The notes beneath the pieces were generated by a model. It did no database searches and was not told the DNA's origin. It was given only the letters and a program-made list of their open reading frames with translations. A DNA stretch of 33,860 bases, taken from positions 1-33,860 of the forward strand of contig JAEZHI010000052.1 of NCBI GenBank assembly GCA_023436885.1. The letters run 5' to 3'. Origin of the DNA: Pseudomonadota bacterium (GTDB lineage Bacteria; Pseudomonadota; Alphaproteobacteria; Rhizobiales; Pleomorphomonadaceae). This document shows, in pieces, positions 18,447-27,213 of the stretch. The position numbers were made by a program, and so were the translations under genes. Position 1 is the stretch's first letter; each line of letters starts with the position of its first letter.

Positions 18447-19502
18447 ATGAAGGCGGTACAATACTGGTCAAACAGCGACGTCAGAGTGGTCGACGTTCCT
18501 GTTCCCGAGATCACCGCCGGCGAGATCCTAGTGAAGGTCGCTTCCTGCGGCCTCTGCGCCGCCGACGTGCTGGAGTGGTACATGCGGCCAAAGGCGCCGC
18601 TTCATCTCGGCCATGAGATTGCAGGCGTGGTGGCCAAGGTCGGCGCGGGTGTCACATCCTTCAAGGCCGGGGATCGGGTGTTCGTCCATCACCGTGCGCC
18701 ATGCGGCCACTGCGACCTCTGCCGTCGGGGCCACGAAACGCTTTGCCGCGAGCATCGCCGCCACGGTATCGAGCCGGGTGGCATGGCCGAATATGTGCGC
18801 GTTGCCGCGCCCGTCGTCGAAAAGGATGTCCTGCTGCTGCCGCACGGGTTCGGTTTCGACGAGGCCACCCTGATCGAACCGATCTCCTGCTGCGTCCGGG
18901 CCGCTTCACGCCTGTCGATCGACAGCAGTTCGCGGGTGCTGGTGATCGGTGGCGGCTTCAATGGCCTGGTGTTCGCAAAGCTTGCCCGCCTCGCCGGGGC
19001 CGCATCGATCGCGGTCATCGAACCACTGGCCTGGCGCCGGCAGCACGCCCTCGACAGCGGCGCTGATCTCGCCATCGATCCCGCCGCGCCGGACATTGGC
19101 GCGCAGCTGGTCAAGGGACTGGGTGGTTTGGCGACGCAGGTCATCGTGACACCATCGAGCGTCGACGCCATCGAGCAGGCCTTCGATCTTGCCGATCAGG
19201 GCGCCGAGGTCGTGCTGTTCACGCCGGTCCCCTCGGAAGTGGCCCGGCCGTTCGATTTCGGCCGCGTGTTCTTTGCCGAGTGGACCGTGACGGCCTCGCA
19301 CGGCAGCGGGCCAGCCGATACGCGCATCGCGCTCGACCTTCTGGCACGGGGCGACATCGATGCCAACCTGCTGATTACGCATCGCTTTCCTTTGGCGGAG
19401 GTCGCCTCCGCCGTCGCCGTGGCCGAACGACCCGGCAACGCCCTCAAATGCATCATCGAAATCGGCCGGGAATCCTCGCCCGAGCTTGCGGAGTTGTCAT
19501 GA
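18447..19502 (+). CDS. Zinc-dependent MDR dehydrogenase (sorbitol/threonine dehydrogenase type)
   Basis: A 351-residue medium-chain dehydrogenase. Catalytic zinc ligands are Cys37 (CGLCAAD), His56-Glu57 (GHE) and Glu144 (LIEP). Structural zinc cysteines are at 86, 89, 92 and 100 (CGHCDLC, then C). The nucleotide loop is VIGGGFNG. It should oxidise or reduce a secondary alcohol, probably a polyol or sugar derivative, with NAD(P). A GAGG ribosome site precedes the ATG. It is the first of three dehydrogenase genes joined by 4-base overlaps. The substrate is unknown. Confidence 0.87.
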   Translation: MKAVQYWSNSDVRVVDVPVPEITAGEILVKVASCGLCAADVLEWYMRPKAPLHLGHEIAGVVAKVGAGVTSFKAGDRVFVHHRAPCGHCDLCRRGHETLCREHRRHGIEPGGMAEYVRVAAPVVEKDVLLLPHGFGFDEATLIEPISCCVRAASRLSIDSSSRVLVIGGGFNGLVFAKLARLAGAASIAVIEPLAWRRQHALDSGADLAIDPAAPDIGAQLVKGLGGLATQVIVTPSSVDAIEQAFDLADQGAEVVLFTPVPSEVARPFDFGRVFFAEWTVTASHGSGPADTRIALDLLARGDIDANLLITHRFPLAEVASAVAVAERPGNALKCIIEIGRESSPELAELS

Positions 19503-20464
19503 CTGAAACCATCAAGGCCGTGCAGATCAAGACCTATGGCGGACCGGAAGAGCTGCACTATGTCGATGTTGCCAAACCATCGCCGCGCGAAGGGGAGGTG
19601 CTGGTCCGCGTTCATGCCGCCGGGCTCAATCCGGTCGACTGGAAGACACGGGCCGGCCAGGGCGCGGCGCGCTTCTTTCAGAATCCGTTCCCGCTGACGC
19701 TCGGCTGGGACGTGTCGGGCGTCGTCGAGGCACTTGGCACGGGGGTGTCGGACTTCGCGCAGGGCGACGAGGTGTTCGGATATGTCCGCTTCCCGCAGCC
19801 GGGCGGCACGCACGCCGAATACGTCGCGGCGCCGGCAGCCCAACTGGTTCGCAAGGGTGGCGGCCTAGGGCATGTCGAGGCGGCGGCACTGTCGGCGGCG
19901 GCGCTGACCGCCTGGCAGAACATTTTTGACAGCGGGGCGCTGGAAGCCGGGCAGACCATTCTGATTCACGCCGGCGCTGGCGGCGTCGGCCATCTCGCCG
20001 TTCAGTTCGCCAAGTGGAAAGGCGCCCGCGTTGTCTGCACGGCCTCGTCGCATAATCGCACTTTCCTGAAGCGTCTCGGCGCCGACGAGGTGATCGATTA
20101 CCGGGAGCAGCGCTTCGAGGACGCGGTGCATGACGTTGATGTGGTGTTCGACCTGATCGGCGGCGAGGTGCGCGAACGGTCCTGGCAGACATTGAAACCG
20201 GGCGGCGTTCTGGTTTCGACGCGCAGCGAGGCGTTTTCCGAGGCACCTTTCCGCTACGGTGTGCGTGGTCGCTTTATCTGGGCGCAGCCCAACGCGCGGC
20301 AGCTCTCGACCATCCAGAGCCTGGTTGAACAGGGACATGTCCGCGTTGAGATCGACAAGGTCTATGCATTGAAGAACGCCCGCCGCGCCCACGAGCGGGG
20401 GGCGAGCGGGCACAATCGCGGCAAGATCGTGCTGAGCGTACGCGGGGAGACAGGCGAAGAATGA
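19499..20464 (+). CDS. Zinc-free MDR oxidoreductase, quinone-reductase type (first paralogue)
   Basis: A 321-residue NADPH:quinone oxidoreductase-like protein. It starts in a 4-base overlap (ATGA) with the previous gene. The QOR signatures HAAGLNPVDWKTR and the nucleotide loop HAGAGGVGHLAVQFAKW are clear, and the zinc ligands of alcohol dehydrogenases are missing. Members reduce quinones or the double bond of enones. It is closely similar to the next gene along its length, so the pair arose by tandem duplication. A role on an unsaturated intermediate from organosulfur breakdown is possible but not shown. Confidence 0.85.
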   Translation: MTETIKAVQIKTYGGPEELHYVDVAKPSPREGEVLVRVHAAGLNPVDWKTRAGQGAARFFQNPFPLTLGWDVSGVVEALGTGVSDFAQGDEVFGYVRFPQPGGTHAEYVAAPAAQLVRKGGGLGHVEAAALSAAALTAWQNIFDSGALEAGQTILIHAGAGGVGHLAVQFAKWKGARVVCTASSHNRTFLKRLGADEVIDYREQRFEDAVHDVDVVFDLIGGEVRERSWQTLKPGGVLVSTRSEAFSEAPFRYGVRGRFIWAQPNARQLSTIQSLVEQGHVRVEIDKVYALKNARRAHERGASGHNRGKIVLSVRGETGEE

Positions 20465-21396
20465 AAGCGACTCGCATTCACGCCTTCGGCGAGCCGGAGG
20501 TTCTCATTTACGAAGAGGCTCCACGGCCCGAACCGGGACCTGGCGAGGCACTGGTGAGGGTGCATGGCGCCGGCGTCAATCCGGTCGACTGGAAGACCCG
20601 CAAGGGCGCCGGCGTAGCTGGCCAATTCGGCGCGTTGCCGGCCATTCTGGGCTGGGAACTTGCCGGCGAGATCGTCGCGATTGGGTCAGGCGAGGGTGGT
20701 TTTGCCGTCGGCGATCGTGTTTACGCGCTGTCCCGCTTTCCGGCTCCGGCGGCGGCTTATGCCGAGTTCGCCGTCGTGCCGGTCGCCGAGCTGGCGCGCG
20801 CACCTGTCGCGCTCGATCTGGTGCGAGCCGGCGCCGTGCCGCTCGTCGCCTTGACGGCTTGGCAGGCTCTGTTCGATGCCGCGGAGCTCAAGGCCGGTGA
20901 GACCGTTCTGGTTCACGCGGCGGCGGGCGGTGTCGGTCATCTCGCCGTGCAACTCGCGGCCTGGAAGGGCGCACGCGTCATCGCGACCGCCTCGGCCGGC
21001 AATCGTGCCTTCGTCGAGGCGCTCGGGGCGGCCGAGGTGATCGATTATCGGGCAACGCCCTTCGAGACGATTGCCCGCGAGGTCGACGTGGTGATCGACG
21101 CTGTCGGCGGCGATGTTCGGGACCGATCCTGGTCAACGTTGAAGCCCGGTGGCATTCTGGTGGCGCTGAATGGCGCGCTTGCCGCCGATGCCGTGCCGAG
21201 CGACCGCCGGGGCCTGCGCTGGCTGGTCAAGCCGAACGGGGCGCAACTCGCCAACCTCGCCACGCTGATCGACAGCGGACATGTCAAGCCGTTCGTCGAG
21301 CACGTGTTCCCGCTTGCCGAGGCAGCAGCGGCGCACCGCCTCAGCGAACAAGGTCATGTGCGGGGCAAGATCGTCCTCGACGCAACAGGCGGCTGA
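20461..21396 (+). CDS. Zinc-free MDR oxidoreductase, quinone-reductase type (second paralogue)
   Basis: A 311-residue relative of the preceding protein, again starting in an ATGA overlap. It shares GVNPVDWKTRKGAG, the loop HAAAGGVGHLAVQLAAWKGA and the C-terminal VRGKIVLD. It lacks the zinc ligands. The first and second copies have drifted clearly in the substrate half, so they probably act on different compounds or form a heteromer. It ends 9 bases from the convergent stop of the kinase gene. Confidence 0.85.
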   Translation: MKATRIHAFGEPEVLIYEEAPRPEPGPGEALVRVHGAGVNPVDWKTRKGAGVAGQFGALPAILGWELAGEIVAIGSGEGGFAVGDRVYALSRFPAPAAAYAEFAVVPVAELARAPVALDLVRAGAVPLVALTAWQALFDAAELKAGETVLVHAAAGGVGHLAVQLAAWKGARVIATASAGNRAFVEALGAAEVIDYRATPFETIAREVDVVIDAVGGDVRDRSWSTLKPGGILVALNGALAADAVPSDRRGLRWLVKPNGAQLANLATLIDSGHVKPFVEHVFPLAEAAAAHRLSEQGHVRGKIVLDATGG

Positions 21397-21405
21397 TCGG
21401 CCGCC

Positions 21406-22710
21406 TTACCAGGAGCGGCTGGGGCGCGGATCGAGACCGACGTCGTCGAAACGCGTGAGAGCGCCGACGATGGCGGCGATATCCGGGTAGCGATTGGGAT
21501 GGAGCAGCAGCGATCGTGCCAGGGCCAATGCGCTCGCCTTGGCGCGGGCCTGCGTTTCAGGATCCTCGATCACCAGGAAGTCGGCAATCTGGGCGTAGCC
21601 GAGCACGCGCCGGATGATCTTGAGCGCCAGGAAGCCGACGGCATCGCGGAAGATATCGTCGACATAGGCCTGACGCAGGCTTTCAAGCCGTGCCTCACCC
21701 GTCGCGCCAGCAAAGTGCGTTGCCGGATAAGCGTCGCCCGCGTTGGCTTCCGCGCGCCAGATCTCGAGGAAGCGGCGGCGAAAGGTCTCGTAGAAGGTGA
21801 CGATGTCTGCCGCGATGACGTCGCGGAAGGCCGTGCGTTCGGTAGCATTGCCCGCCTGATAGCCCTTGGCGAACCAGGCCATCACATAATGGGCGATGAA
21901 GTTGCCGACGTCGAAACCGCTCGGCCCGACCCAGGCGAACTCGCCGTCGATCACCCGCGTGTCCTCGGGCGTCACCATCACCGAGCCGGAATGCAGGTCG
22001 CCGTGGATCAGCGACTGCGTCTTGCCGAAGTAGAGGGCGCGCAGCCGTGCCACGGCCGTCTTGATATCGAGATCCGCACGGAAGGCATCTCCCCAGGCCG
22101 AGAGATGGGGCTCGATCACCTTGTTGCGCCACACCGTCTCGTAGGGATCGGTGAAGACCAGGTCGGCCGAAATGCGCTGGAGGGAGATGTTGCGGGAAAA
22201 GAGGGCAACGTCGGCGGCCTTGGCCTCGAAGGACGAGGCAAGGTCGGAGGTAAAGAAGCTTGCCTTGGCAACGTATTCAGCAACTGCCGCCGGCACCTTC
22301 GGGTAATGGACGCCTTCGATCAGCGCCTTGCGCAGAATGATATGCGGCTCCAGCTTCTCCATGACGATGACGAACTGCTCGGCGTCGAAATGGAAAATTG
22401 CCGGGGCGAGCGGGCCGACATGCGGCGCGAGGCGCTCCGAGTAGGCGTTTTCGTAGATGGCCCGGTTGATGTCGAGCGGCCAGCCCTCGCCATGAATGCG
22501 GGCATAGGGCAGGGCCTGCTTGACGCAGAGGCCACCCGATGGCCCATCGACGAGAAAGACCGAGTTCAGATTGCCGTCGGCCACATCCCGGATCCGCCAT
22601 TCTTCCGGTTTGCCGCCGAGCCGGTCACGCACCACCTGGAGCGCGGCCAGATAGCCGGGAAGGGTGTCGGCATTCAGAATGCGATAGTGGCTGTTGGGAC
22701 TGTCGAGCAC
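21406..22710 (-). CDS. mtnK: S-methyl-5-thioribose kinase homologue (APH/ChoK fold)
   Basis: 434 residues from the GTG at 22708-22710, which follows GCAGG and gives the normal MtnK length; a longer frame to 22965 overlaps the upstream gene. Family blocks are all present: ADGNLNSVFLV (44-54), Lys64 in KQALPYA, GEGWPLDINRA (74-84), LVFTDPY, HGDLHSGSV (236-244, Asp238) and IDGEFAW (254-260), which keeps the Asp-x-Glu metal pair (Asp255, Glu257) although the middle residue is Gly rather than Pro. MtnK phosphorylates C1 of methylthioribose in methionine salvage. No MtnA, MtnP or later salvage gene is nearby, so the substrate may be a related thio-sugar. Confidence 0.82.
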   Translation of the reverse strand: MLDSPNSHYRILNADTLPGYLAALQVVRDRLGGKPEEWRIRDVADGNLNSVFLVDGPSGGLCVKQALPYARIHGEGWPLDINRAIYENAYSERLAPHVGPLAPAIFHFDAEQFVIVMEKLEPHIILRKALIEGVHYPKVPAAVAEYVAKASFFTSDLASSFEAKAADVALFSRNISLQRISADLVFTDPYETVWRNKVIEPHLSAWGDAFRADLDIKTAVARLRALYFGKTQSLIHGDLHSGSVMVTPEDTRVIDGEFAWVGPSGFDVGNFIAHYVMAWFAKGYQAGNATERTAFRDVIAADIVTFYETFRRRFLEIWRAEANAGDAYPATHFAGATGEARLESLRQAYVDDIFRDAVGFLALKIIRRVLGYAQIADFLVIEDPETQARAKASALALARSLLLHPNRYPDIAAIVGALTRFDDVGLDPRPSRSW

Positions 22711-22897
22711 GATAACCTGCCTGCGCCGCTGGAAAGCAATTTTGCGAAAGATTTTCCCGTCGGCAGAATAGCAAATGGCTGTCGCGATCAGAGTAATGCC
22801 GGTCTTTGTTTGACCCTGGATTTGGAATGTTTGCGCCAGCGAGCTTTCGGATGGGGAATGGAATGCTAAGTCCCGTTCCCCACGCTGTTGTGGCCGC
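22711..22897 (-). promoter_or_regulatory. Spacer before the kinase gene, possible promoter
   Basis: 187 bases between the aldo/keto reductase stop and the kinase start. I see no gene or strong hairpin. On the minus strand a TATTCT sequence at about 22766-22771, with one CTATT half-site, could be a -10 element. The kinase may therefore be expressed separately from the genes upstream of it. Confidence 0.3.
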
Positions 22898-23920
22898 CTA
22901 AATCTCGGACGGATGACGCGGCCCGCTGCCCGCGCCGGTGCTGCGAAGGGCGCCGGCAATATCATCGATGTCCTCTTTCGTCAGTTGCAGCGTTGCCGCG
23001 TCGATCCAGCCGTCGATCTGGGCCGGAGCGCGAGCGCCGACGATGGCGCCGCTGACACCCGGCCAGACAAGGGTCCAGGCGATGGCCACGGCGGATACCG
23101 AGGTGCCATGCCGCTCGGCGATTGGCCGGATCGCCTCGACGAAAGCGAGGCTGCGCTCGACGGCCGGCGACTGGAAATCGGCGGAATCTCGCCGCCAGTC
23201 ATCGGCGGGCAGGGACGCTACGCGGGCTGTCGAGAAGGCGCCGGTCAAAAGGCCGCTTTGCAGTGGGCTGTAGACGATAACGCCCGTCTCATGCGCGGCG
23301 CTCCAGGGCAGTTCGGCGCCGGCGGCATCGCGGGCCAGTGCCGAGAACGGGGGCTGCAACGTATCGACGTGACCGACTTTCTCGGCGCGCTCCAGAGCCT
23401 TGACCTCATGATTGGAAAGCCCGATCGCCCGGACCTTGCCGGACCGCTTGAGCTCGGTGAGCTTGCCCCAGTATTCCTCGATTTCGGTGCCGTCGCGCGG
23501 CGGCCAATGGATTTGCAAGAGGTCGATGGTCTCGACGCCGAGCCGCGTGAGGGAGGCTTCGACCTGAACGGTGAGGCGCTCCGGCGAGGCGATGAATTTC
23601 GGATAGGCGGTCGGGTTGGCGTCATCCCATTCGAGGCCGGCCTTGGTGAAGACCAGCGGTCGCTCGTAGGACGGGATTCCGTCAAGCGCCCGGCGGACGA
23701 TCTCTTCCGAATGCCCCAGCCCGTAGATCGGCGCGGTGTCGATCCAGTTGATGCCGCGCTCCACGGCGTGGCGGATGGTGGCGATCGACGCCTCGTCATC
23801 CTGGGCGCCCCAGCCGAAACTCCAGCCGGCGCCGCCGATCGCCCAGGCGCCGAGGCCGACGGGCGTGATGGAAAAGCCTGACCGGCCGAGCGGTCGTCTC
23901 GGAAGCTCTACATGGGACAT
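22898..23920 (-). CDS. Aldo/keto reductase
   Basis: A 340-residue (alpha/beta)8 oxidoreductase with the full tetrad Asp61, Tyr66 (DTAPIYG), Lys93 (FTKAG) and His138 (LQIHWPP). It belongs to the broad YajO/perakine-reductase-like group and is clearly different from the aldose-dehydrogenase type at 10726-11784. The typical C-terminal NADPH segment (SGAIVGARAPAQID) is present. It starts 10 bases after the flavin reductase stop, so they form an operon. It may clear the aldehyde released when a C-S bond is cleaved by a flavin monooxygenase, as reductases do in related sulfonate routes. Confidence 0.87.
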   Translation of the reverse strand: MSHVELPRRPLGRSGFSITPVGLGAWAIGGAGWSFGWGAQDDEASIATIRHAVERGINWIDTAPIYGLGHSEEIVRRALDGIPSYERPLVFTKAGLEWDDANPTAYPKFIASPERLTVQVEASLTRLGVETIDLLQIHWPPRDGTEIEEYWGKLTELKRSGKVRAIGLSNHEVKALERAEKVGHVDTLQPPFSALARDAAGAELPWSAAHETGVIVYSPLQSGLLTGAFSTARVASLPADDWRRDSADFQSPAVERSLAFVEAIRPIAERHGTSVSAVAIAWTLVWPGVSGAIVGARAPAQIDGWIDAATLQLTKEDIDDIAGALRSTGAGSGPRHPSEI

Positions 23921-23930
23921 TTCAATGACC

Positions 23931-24458
23931 TCAAACCGATACCGAACTCAAATGCCTGTAATCGCCGCGCCAGTAGAGGAGGGCCTCTTCCTGATCGCCG
24001 ACGGTTGTCGCCTTGACGCGTCCGATCAGGATAGCGTGCGAGTGGCGCTCGATCACCTCTTCCAGCTCGCAATCTAGCGCGGCCAGGGCGCCGACGAGAA
24101 CCGGAGCGCCCGTCGCAAGCGGCGCCCAGTCAGATCCCTCGAACCGCTGCGCGCCCTTGATACCGTCCTTGCCGGAAAATCTCTCGGCGATGACCTGCTG
24201 ATCGCCGCTCAGGATGTTGATGCTGAAGCTGCGCTCGCGAAGAAGCGTCGGCAGGGCGGAGGCCGTCTTGTTGACGCAGACCACCACGGTCGGTGGCTCC
24301 GCCGAGAGCGCGGATGCCGAGGTTGCGGTGAGGCCACCCCTATCTGCTCCAGAACCCGTCGCGATCACGGCAACGCCGCCGGAGAGATGGCGGAGCGCCG
24401 ATTTGAATGTCTTGGCAGAGACATCCTCTACGGCGAGGTCAGGAAGGGACACGGTCAT
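23931..24458 (-). CDS. Flavin reductase of the HpaC/DszD type
   Basis: 175 residues from the ATG at 24456-24458, which has AGGAAC upstream; the ATG at 24473 adds five residues. The flavin_reduct domain is complete: FKSALRHLSGGVAVIATG (flavin-binding start), GGLTATSASALSAEPPTVVVCVN, FSINIL and a C-terminal ILIGRV. It supplies free FMNH2 to two-component monooxygenases. It is the only flavin reductase in the window, while five likely flavin-using oxygenases lie within 9 kb. Its type differs from SsuE, the usual partner of SsuD. Confidence 0.88.
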   Translation of the reverse strand: MTVSLPDLAVEDVSAKTFKSALRHLSGGVAVIATGSGADRGGLTATSASALSAEPPTVVVCVNKTASALPTLLRERSFSINILSGDQQVIAERFSGKDGIKGAQRFEGSDWAPLATGAPVLVGALAALDCELEEVIERHSHAILIGRVKATTVGDQEEALLYWRGDYRHLSSVSV

Positions 24459-24494
24459 CTTGGGTTCCTGCATTCATCGGTGGCTTGGGATCCT

Positions 24495-24513
24495 TTTGCA
24501 AACAGCGTGCAAA
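24495..24513. promoter_or_regulatory. Inverted repeat upstream of the flavin reductase gene
   Basis: TTTGCA (24495-24500) and TGCAAA (24508-24513) flank a 7-base centre, 37 bases before the ATG. The TTTGC half-site resembles the outer arms of the dyad at 18343-18384. Because a terminator lies just upstream (24586-24615), this gene needs its own promoter, and this is a fitting operator position. Confidence 0.4.
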
Positions 24514-24585
24514 GAGGAAGATTGAAGAAGATAGGCGCATCACGCTGAACAACGCGTATCGACGGGCCGGTGTCGGCTCGCGAGC

Positions 24586-24615
24586 AAAAGCCCCCGGAGG
24601 GAACCCGAGGGGCTT
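24586..24615 (-). terminator. Rho-independent terminator of the sfnB pair
   Basis: On the minus strand AAGCCCC and GGGGCTT (plus positions 24609-24615 and 24588-24594) pair and are followed by TTTTGCTC. A second, perfect 8-bp hairpin, CGGCCAGT/ACTGGCCG, lies at 24645-24664, between the stop codon and this terminator. Together they should end the sfnB transcript before the flavin reductase gene. Confidence 0.75.
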
Positions 24616-24674
24616 GTGTGGATGCTGCATTGGTCAGCTCCGACCGGCCAGTTGGGACTGGCCGACCTGAAGGC

Positions 24675-25937
24675 CTAGAGCGCTCCATGGCGTGGTGGCT
24701 TCTGGCCGTTCAGATAGTAGTTGCCGACGTGATGATATTTCCAGCGGGCCGGATCGTGTAGCGAATGCGTTCGCGCGTTCCGCCAGTAGCGATCCAGGCC
24801 GAAGCCTTCCAGCGTCGATCGGGAGCCCGAGAGCTCGATGAGCTTGCTGGAGGCGAGGAGCGCGACCTCGGTTCCCAATGCCTTGGCCTCGGCGACAGCG
24901 ATCGACGCCTCTGCCACGCTGTCCTCGGTCGGCCGGTCTATGGCCACGTCCACCAGCTTCCCGGCACGGACGAGCAGAGCATTGGCGGCGTTGACGCGCA
25001 CCGCCACGTCGCCCACCGCATGAATGACATGCGGATCCTCGTAACCGTGGGCAATGTCCAGCTCGAAGAACGGCCGGGCATACTGGCGGACGTAAGAAAC
25101 GGTCTCGCGCAGGGCGCCACGGGCAATGCCAACCTGGACGGCAGCATGAATGATTTGCGCCACCGGCCCCATGGCGGTCGGCTGTTCGAAGACAATCTCA
25201 TGATCGACAGTCTGAAACGGTGTGATCTCCACGTCGTCGAAGGTGACCGTGCCGCTGCCGGTCGTCCGCTGGCCGAAGGAGGTCCAGTCGTCGATCAGGT
25301 CGATGCCGGGTGTTGACCGATCCAGGAAGACGATGTGGACGCGCCCGTCCTGGTTTTTCGCCACAGCGACGATGATGTGAGCGAACAGGCTGCCGGTGGA
25401 ATAGAACTTCTGCCCGTTCAAAAGCAATTTGCCGTCGCGTGGGGCGAACGCCGTCTTGTAGTCGACCGGCGTGCGGGTACCGATTTCGGTGAAGGCGTTG
25501 CCGAGCCGGTCGCCGGCCAGAATGCGGGCGAAGTAGTGCTGCTTCTGCTCGGGGCTGCCGGCGAGCCGCAAGGCCTCGACCATGTAATAGTGATTTTGCG
25601 GGATCTGGCCGATGCTGCCGTCGGCTGCCGCCAGAATCGCGGTCACCTCGGCGAGCGTGACGGCCGACACGCCGGCGCCGCCATAGGCCTTGGGGACGGT
25701 GATCGCCCAGAGACCTCTCGCCGAGGCCTCATCGATCTCGGCGATGGGCAGACGACGCTCACGGTCGCGTTCGGCGGCACCCGTGGCAAAGCTCTCGGCC
25801 AGCTCCTTGGCGATCGCAATGGCTTCGTGGTCGCTAGCAATGCGATGGGCATCTCTGCGGCGCGGCGGGATGTGGGGAGCCGGCCGCCCTGCCACCAGGG
25901 CAGCCTGCCGGTGCAGGCTGCGGCTGTTTTCTGTCAT
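24675..25937 (-). CDS. SfnB-family sulfur acquisition oxidoreductase (second paralogue)
   Basis: A 420-residue protein with the acyl-CoA dehydrogenase fold. Family blocks are visible: AYGGAGVSAVTLAEVTAILAAAD, QIPQNHYYMVEAL, FGQRTTGSGTVTFDDVEI and the C-terminal RNARTHSLHDPARWKY (386-401), in which a histidine is part of the active site in DszC-type monooxygenases as I recall. These proteins use reduced flavin and oxygen on organic sulfur compounds under sulfate limitation rather than dehydrogenating acyl-CoA. It starts 7 bases after its paralogue. The substrate is unknown; sulfide or sulfoxide oxidation is plausible. Confidence 0.85.
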   Translation of the reverse strand: MTENSRSLHRQAALVAGRPAPHIPPRRRDAHRIASDHEAIAIAKELAESFATGAAERDRERRLPIAEIDEASARGLWAITVPKAYGGAGVSAVTLAEVTAILAAADGSIGQIPQNHYYMVEALRLAGSPEQKQHYFARILAGDRLGNAFTEIGTRTPVDYKTAFAPRDGKLLLNGQKFYSTGSLFAHIIVAVAKNQDGRVHIVFLDRSTPGIDLIDDWTSFGQRTTGSGTVTFDDVEITPFQTVDHEIVFEQPTAMGPVAQIIHAAVQVGIARGALRETVSYVRQYARPFFELDIAHGYEDPHVIHAVGDVAVRVNAANALLVRAGKLVDVAIDRPTEDSVAEASIAVAEAKALGTEVALLASSKLIELSGSRSTLEGFGLDRYWRNARTHSLHDPARWKYHHVGNYYLNGQKPPRHGAL

Positions 25938-25944
25938 GTCGGCC

Positions 25945-27213
25945 TCAGTTCCAGGGGTGACGCGGCGGATTGAGGCCGTTCAGATAGAAGTTGCCGATAT
26001 GGAAGAACTTCCAGCGCACCGGATCGTGCAGCGTATGGGCGCGGGCATTGCGCCAGTGGCGATCCAGATTGTGCTTGGCCAGCGTCGACCGGGTGCCCGC
26101 CAGCTCGAACAGCTTGTTGGTGGCGAGGATGGCGATCTCGGTGGTCAGTACCTTGGATTCCGCCACCTTGATGGTCGCCTCGGCGACATTGGCTTCCGTC
26201 GAATCGGCGCGAGCAACGTCGATGGCCTTGCCGGCGATCTCCAGCAGGGCCTCAGCGGCATGGAGCTTGATCTCCAGATCGCCGATCGCCGCGATAGTGA
26301 ACACGTCCTCGCCGGCCGTCTCCTTGCCGCTGTCGATCCACGGACGGCTCTGCGTGCGGATGAAGGCAATCGTGTCTTCGATGGCGCCGCGCGCGATGCC
26401 GAGGTCGATGGCCGACTGGATGATCTGCGAGACCGGGCCGGCGATGGTCGGACGGTCGAAGGCGGCGACCGGCAGCAGGCGCGACAGCGGAATGCGGACA
26501 TTCTCGATCTTGATGCTGCCCGATGCCGTCGTACGCTGGCCGAAGCTGGACCAGTCGTTGGTCACCGTCAGGCCGGGGGCGTCGCGATCGGTGAAGGCCA
26601 GGAAGCCCTTGCCCTCGGCGTCGACGGCGACGATCGGCACGATATGCGAAAGCAGCGCACCGGTGGTGTAGAACTTCTGGCCGTTGATCACGGCATGATC
26701 GCCGTCATAGGTCACCTTGGTCTCGAATGCGGCGACCGTCTTGCTGTTGAGCTCGGAGAAGGCATTGCCGAAGCGCAGGCCGGAGAGAACCCAGCCGAAG
26801 AATTCCTTCTTCTGCTCTTCGGTGCCGTCAAGTTCGATGTGGCCGTTGATGGCCAGATGGTTCTGGGTGATCTGGGCGATGGAGCTGTCCGCCGCCGCGA
26901 TGATGGCGATCACCCTGGCGAGCGTCGCGTAGGATACGTCGGCGCCGCCATACGCCTTGGGCACATTGATGCCCCACAGGCCGCTCTGGGAGTAGGCGTC
27001 GAGTTCGGCGAGCGGCAGCAGACCCTCGCGGTCGCGCAGGGCGGCGCCCTTGACGAATTCAGCCGCAAGGCCCTCGGCAACGGCAATCGCCTCGTCGTCC
27101 GACTTGATGACATGCGCGGGTTGGGACGGCCTTGGACGCGGCGCGAACGGATCGGATGAATTGACCCGCGGATGCAGGCTGTAGTCGATATTGGACTCGG
27201 CAAGGGCACTCAT
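25945..27213 (-). CDS. SfnB-family sulfur acquisition oxidoreductase (first paralogue)
   Basis: 422 residues from the ATG at 27211-27213, chosen because GGGAG lies 8 bases upstream; the frame continues to 27459 without family resemblance. The fold and blocks match the next gene: AYGGADVSYATLARVIAIIAAAD, QITQNHLAINGH, FGQRTTASGSIKIENVRI and RNARAHTLHDPVRWKF (388-403). It differs from the second copy in the middle, which suggests distinct substrates or a mixed oligomer. It heads a two-gene operon, divergent from ssuD across a 372-bp control region that carries two dyads. Confidence 0.87.
   Translation of the reverse strand: MSALAESNIDYSLHPRVNSSDPFAPRPRPSQPAHVIKSDDEAIAVAEGLAAEFVKGAALRDREGLLPLAELDAYSQSGLWGINVPKAYGGADVSYATLARVIAIIAAADSSIAQITQNHLAINGHIELDGTEEQKKEFFGWVLSGLRFGNAFSELNSKTVAAFETKVTYDGDHAVINGQKFYTTGALLSHIVPIVAVDAEGKGFLAFTDRDAPGLTVTNDWSSFGQRTTASGSIKIENVRIPLSRLLPVAAFDRPTIAGPVSQIIQSAIDLGIARGAIEDTIAFIRTQSRPWIDSGKETAGEDVFTIAAIGDLEIKLHAAEALLEIAGKAIDVARADSTEANVAEATIKVAESKVLTTEIAILATNKLFELAGTRSTLAKHNLDRHWRNARAHTLHDPVRWKFFHIGNFYLNGLNPPRHPWN

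Noticed and set aside
24675..27213. Ordinary acyl-CoA dehydrogenases of fatty-acid breakdown
   Set aside because: The C-terminal RNAR-x-H-(T/S)-LHDP block and the sulfur-gene neighbours fit the SfnB/DszC branch, and no thiolase, hydratase or CoA ligase is nearby.
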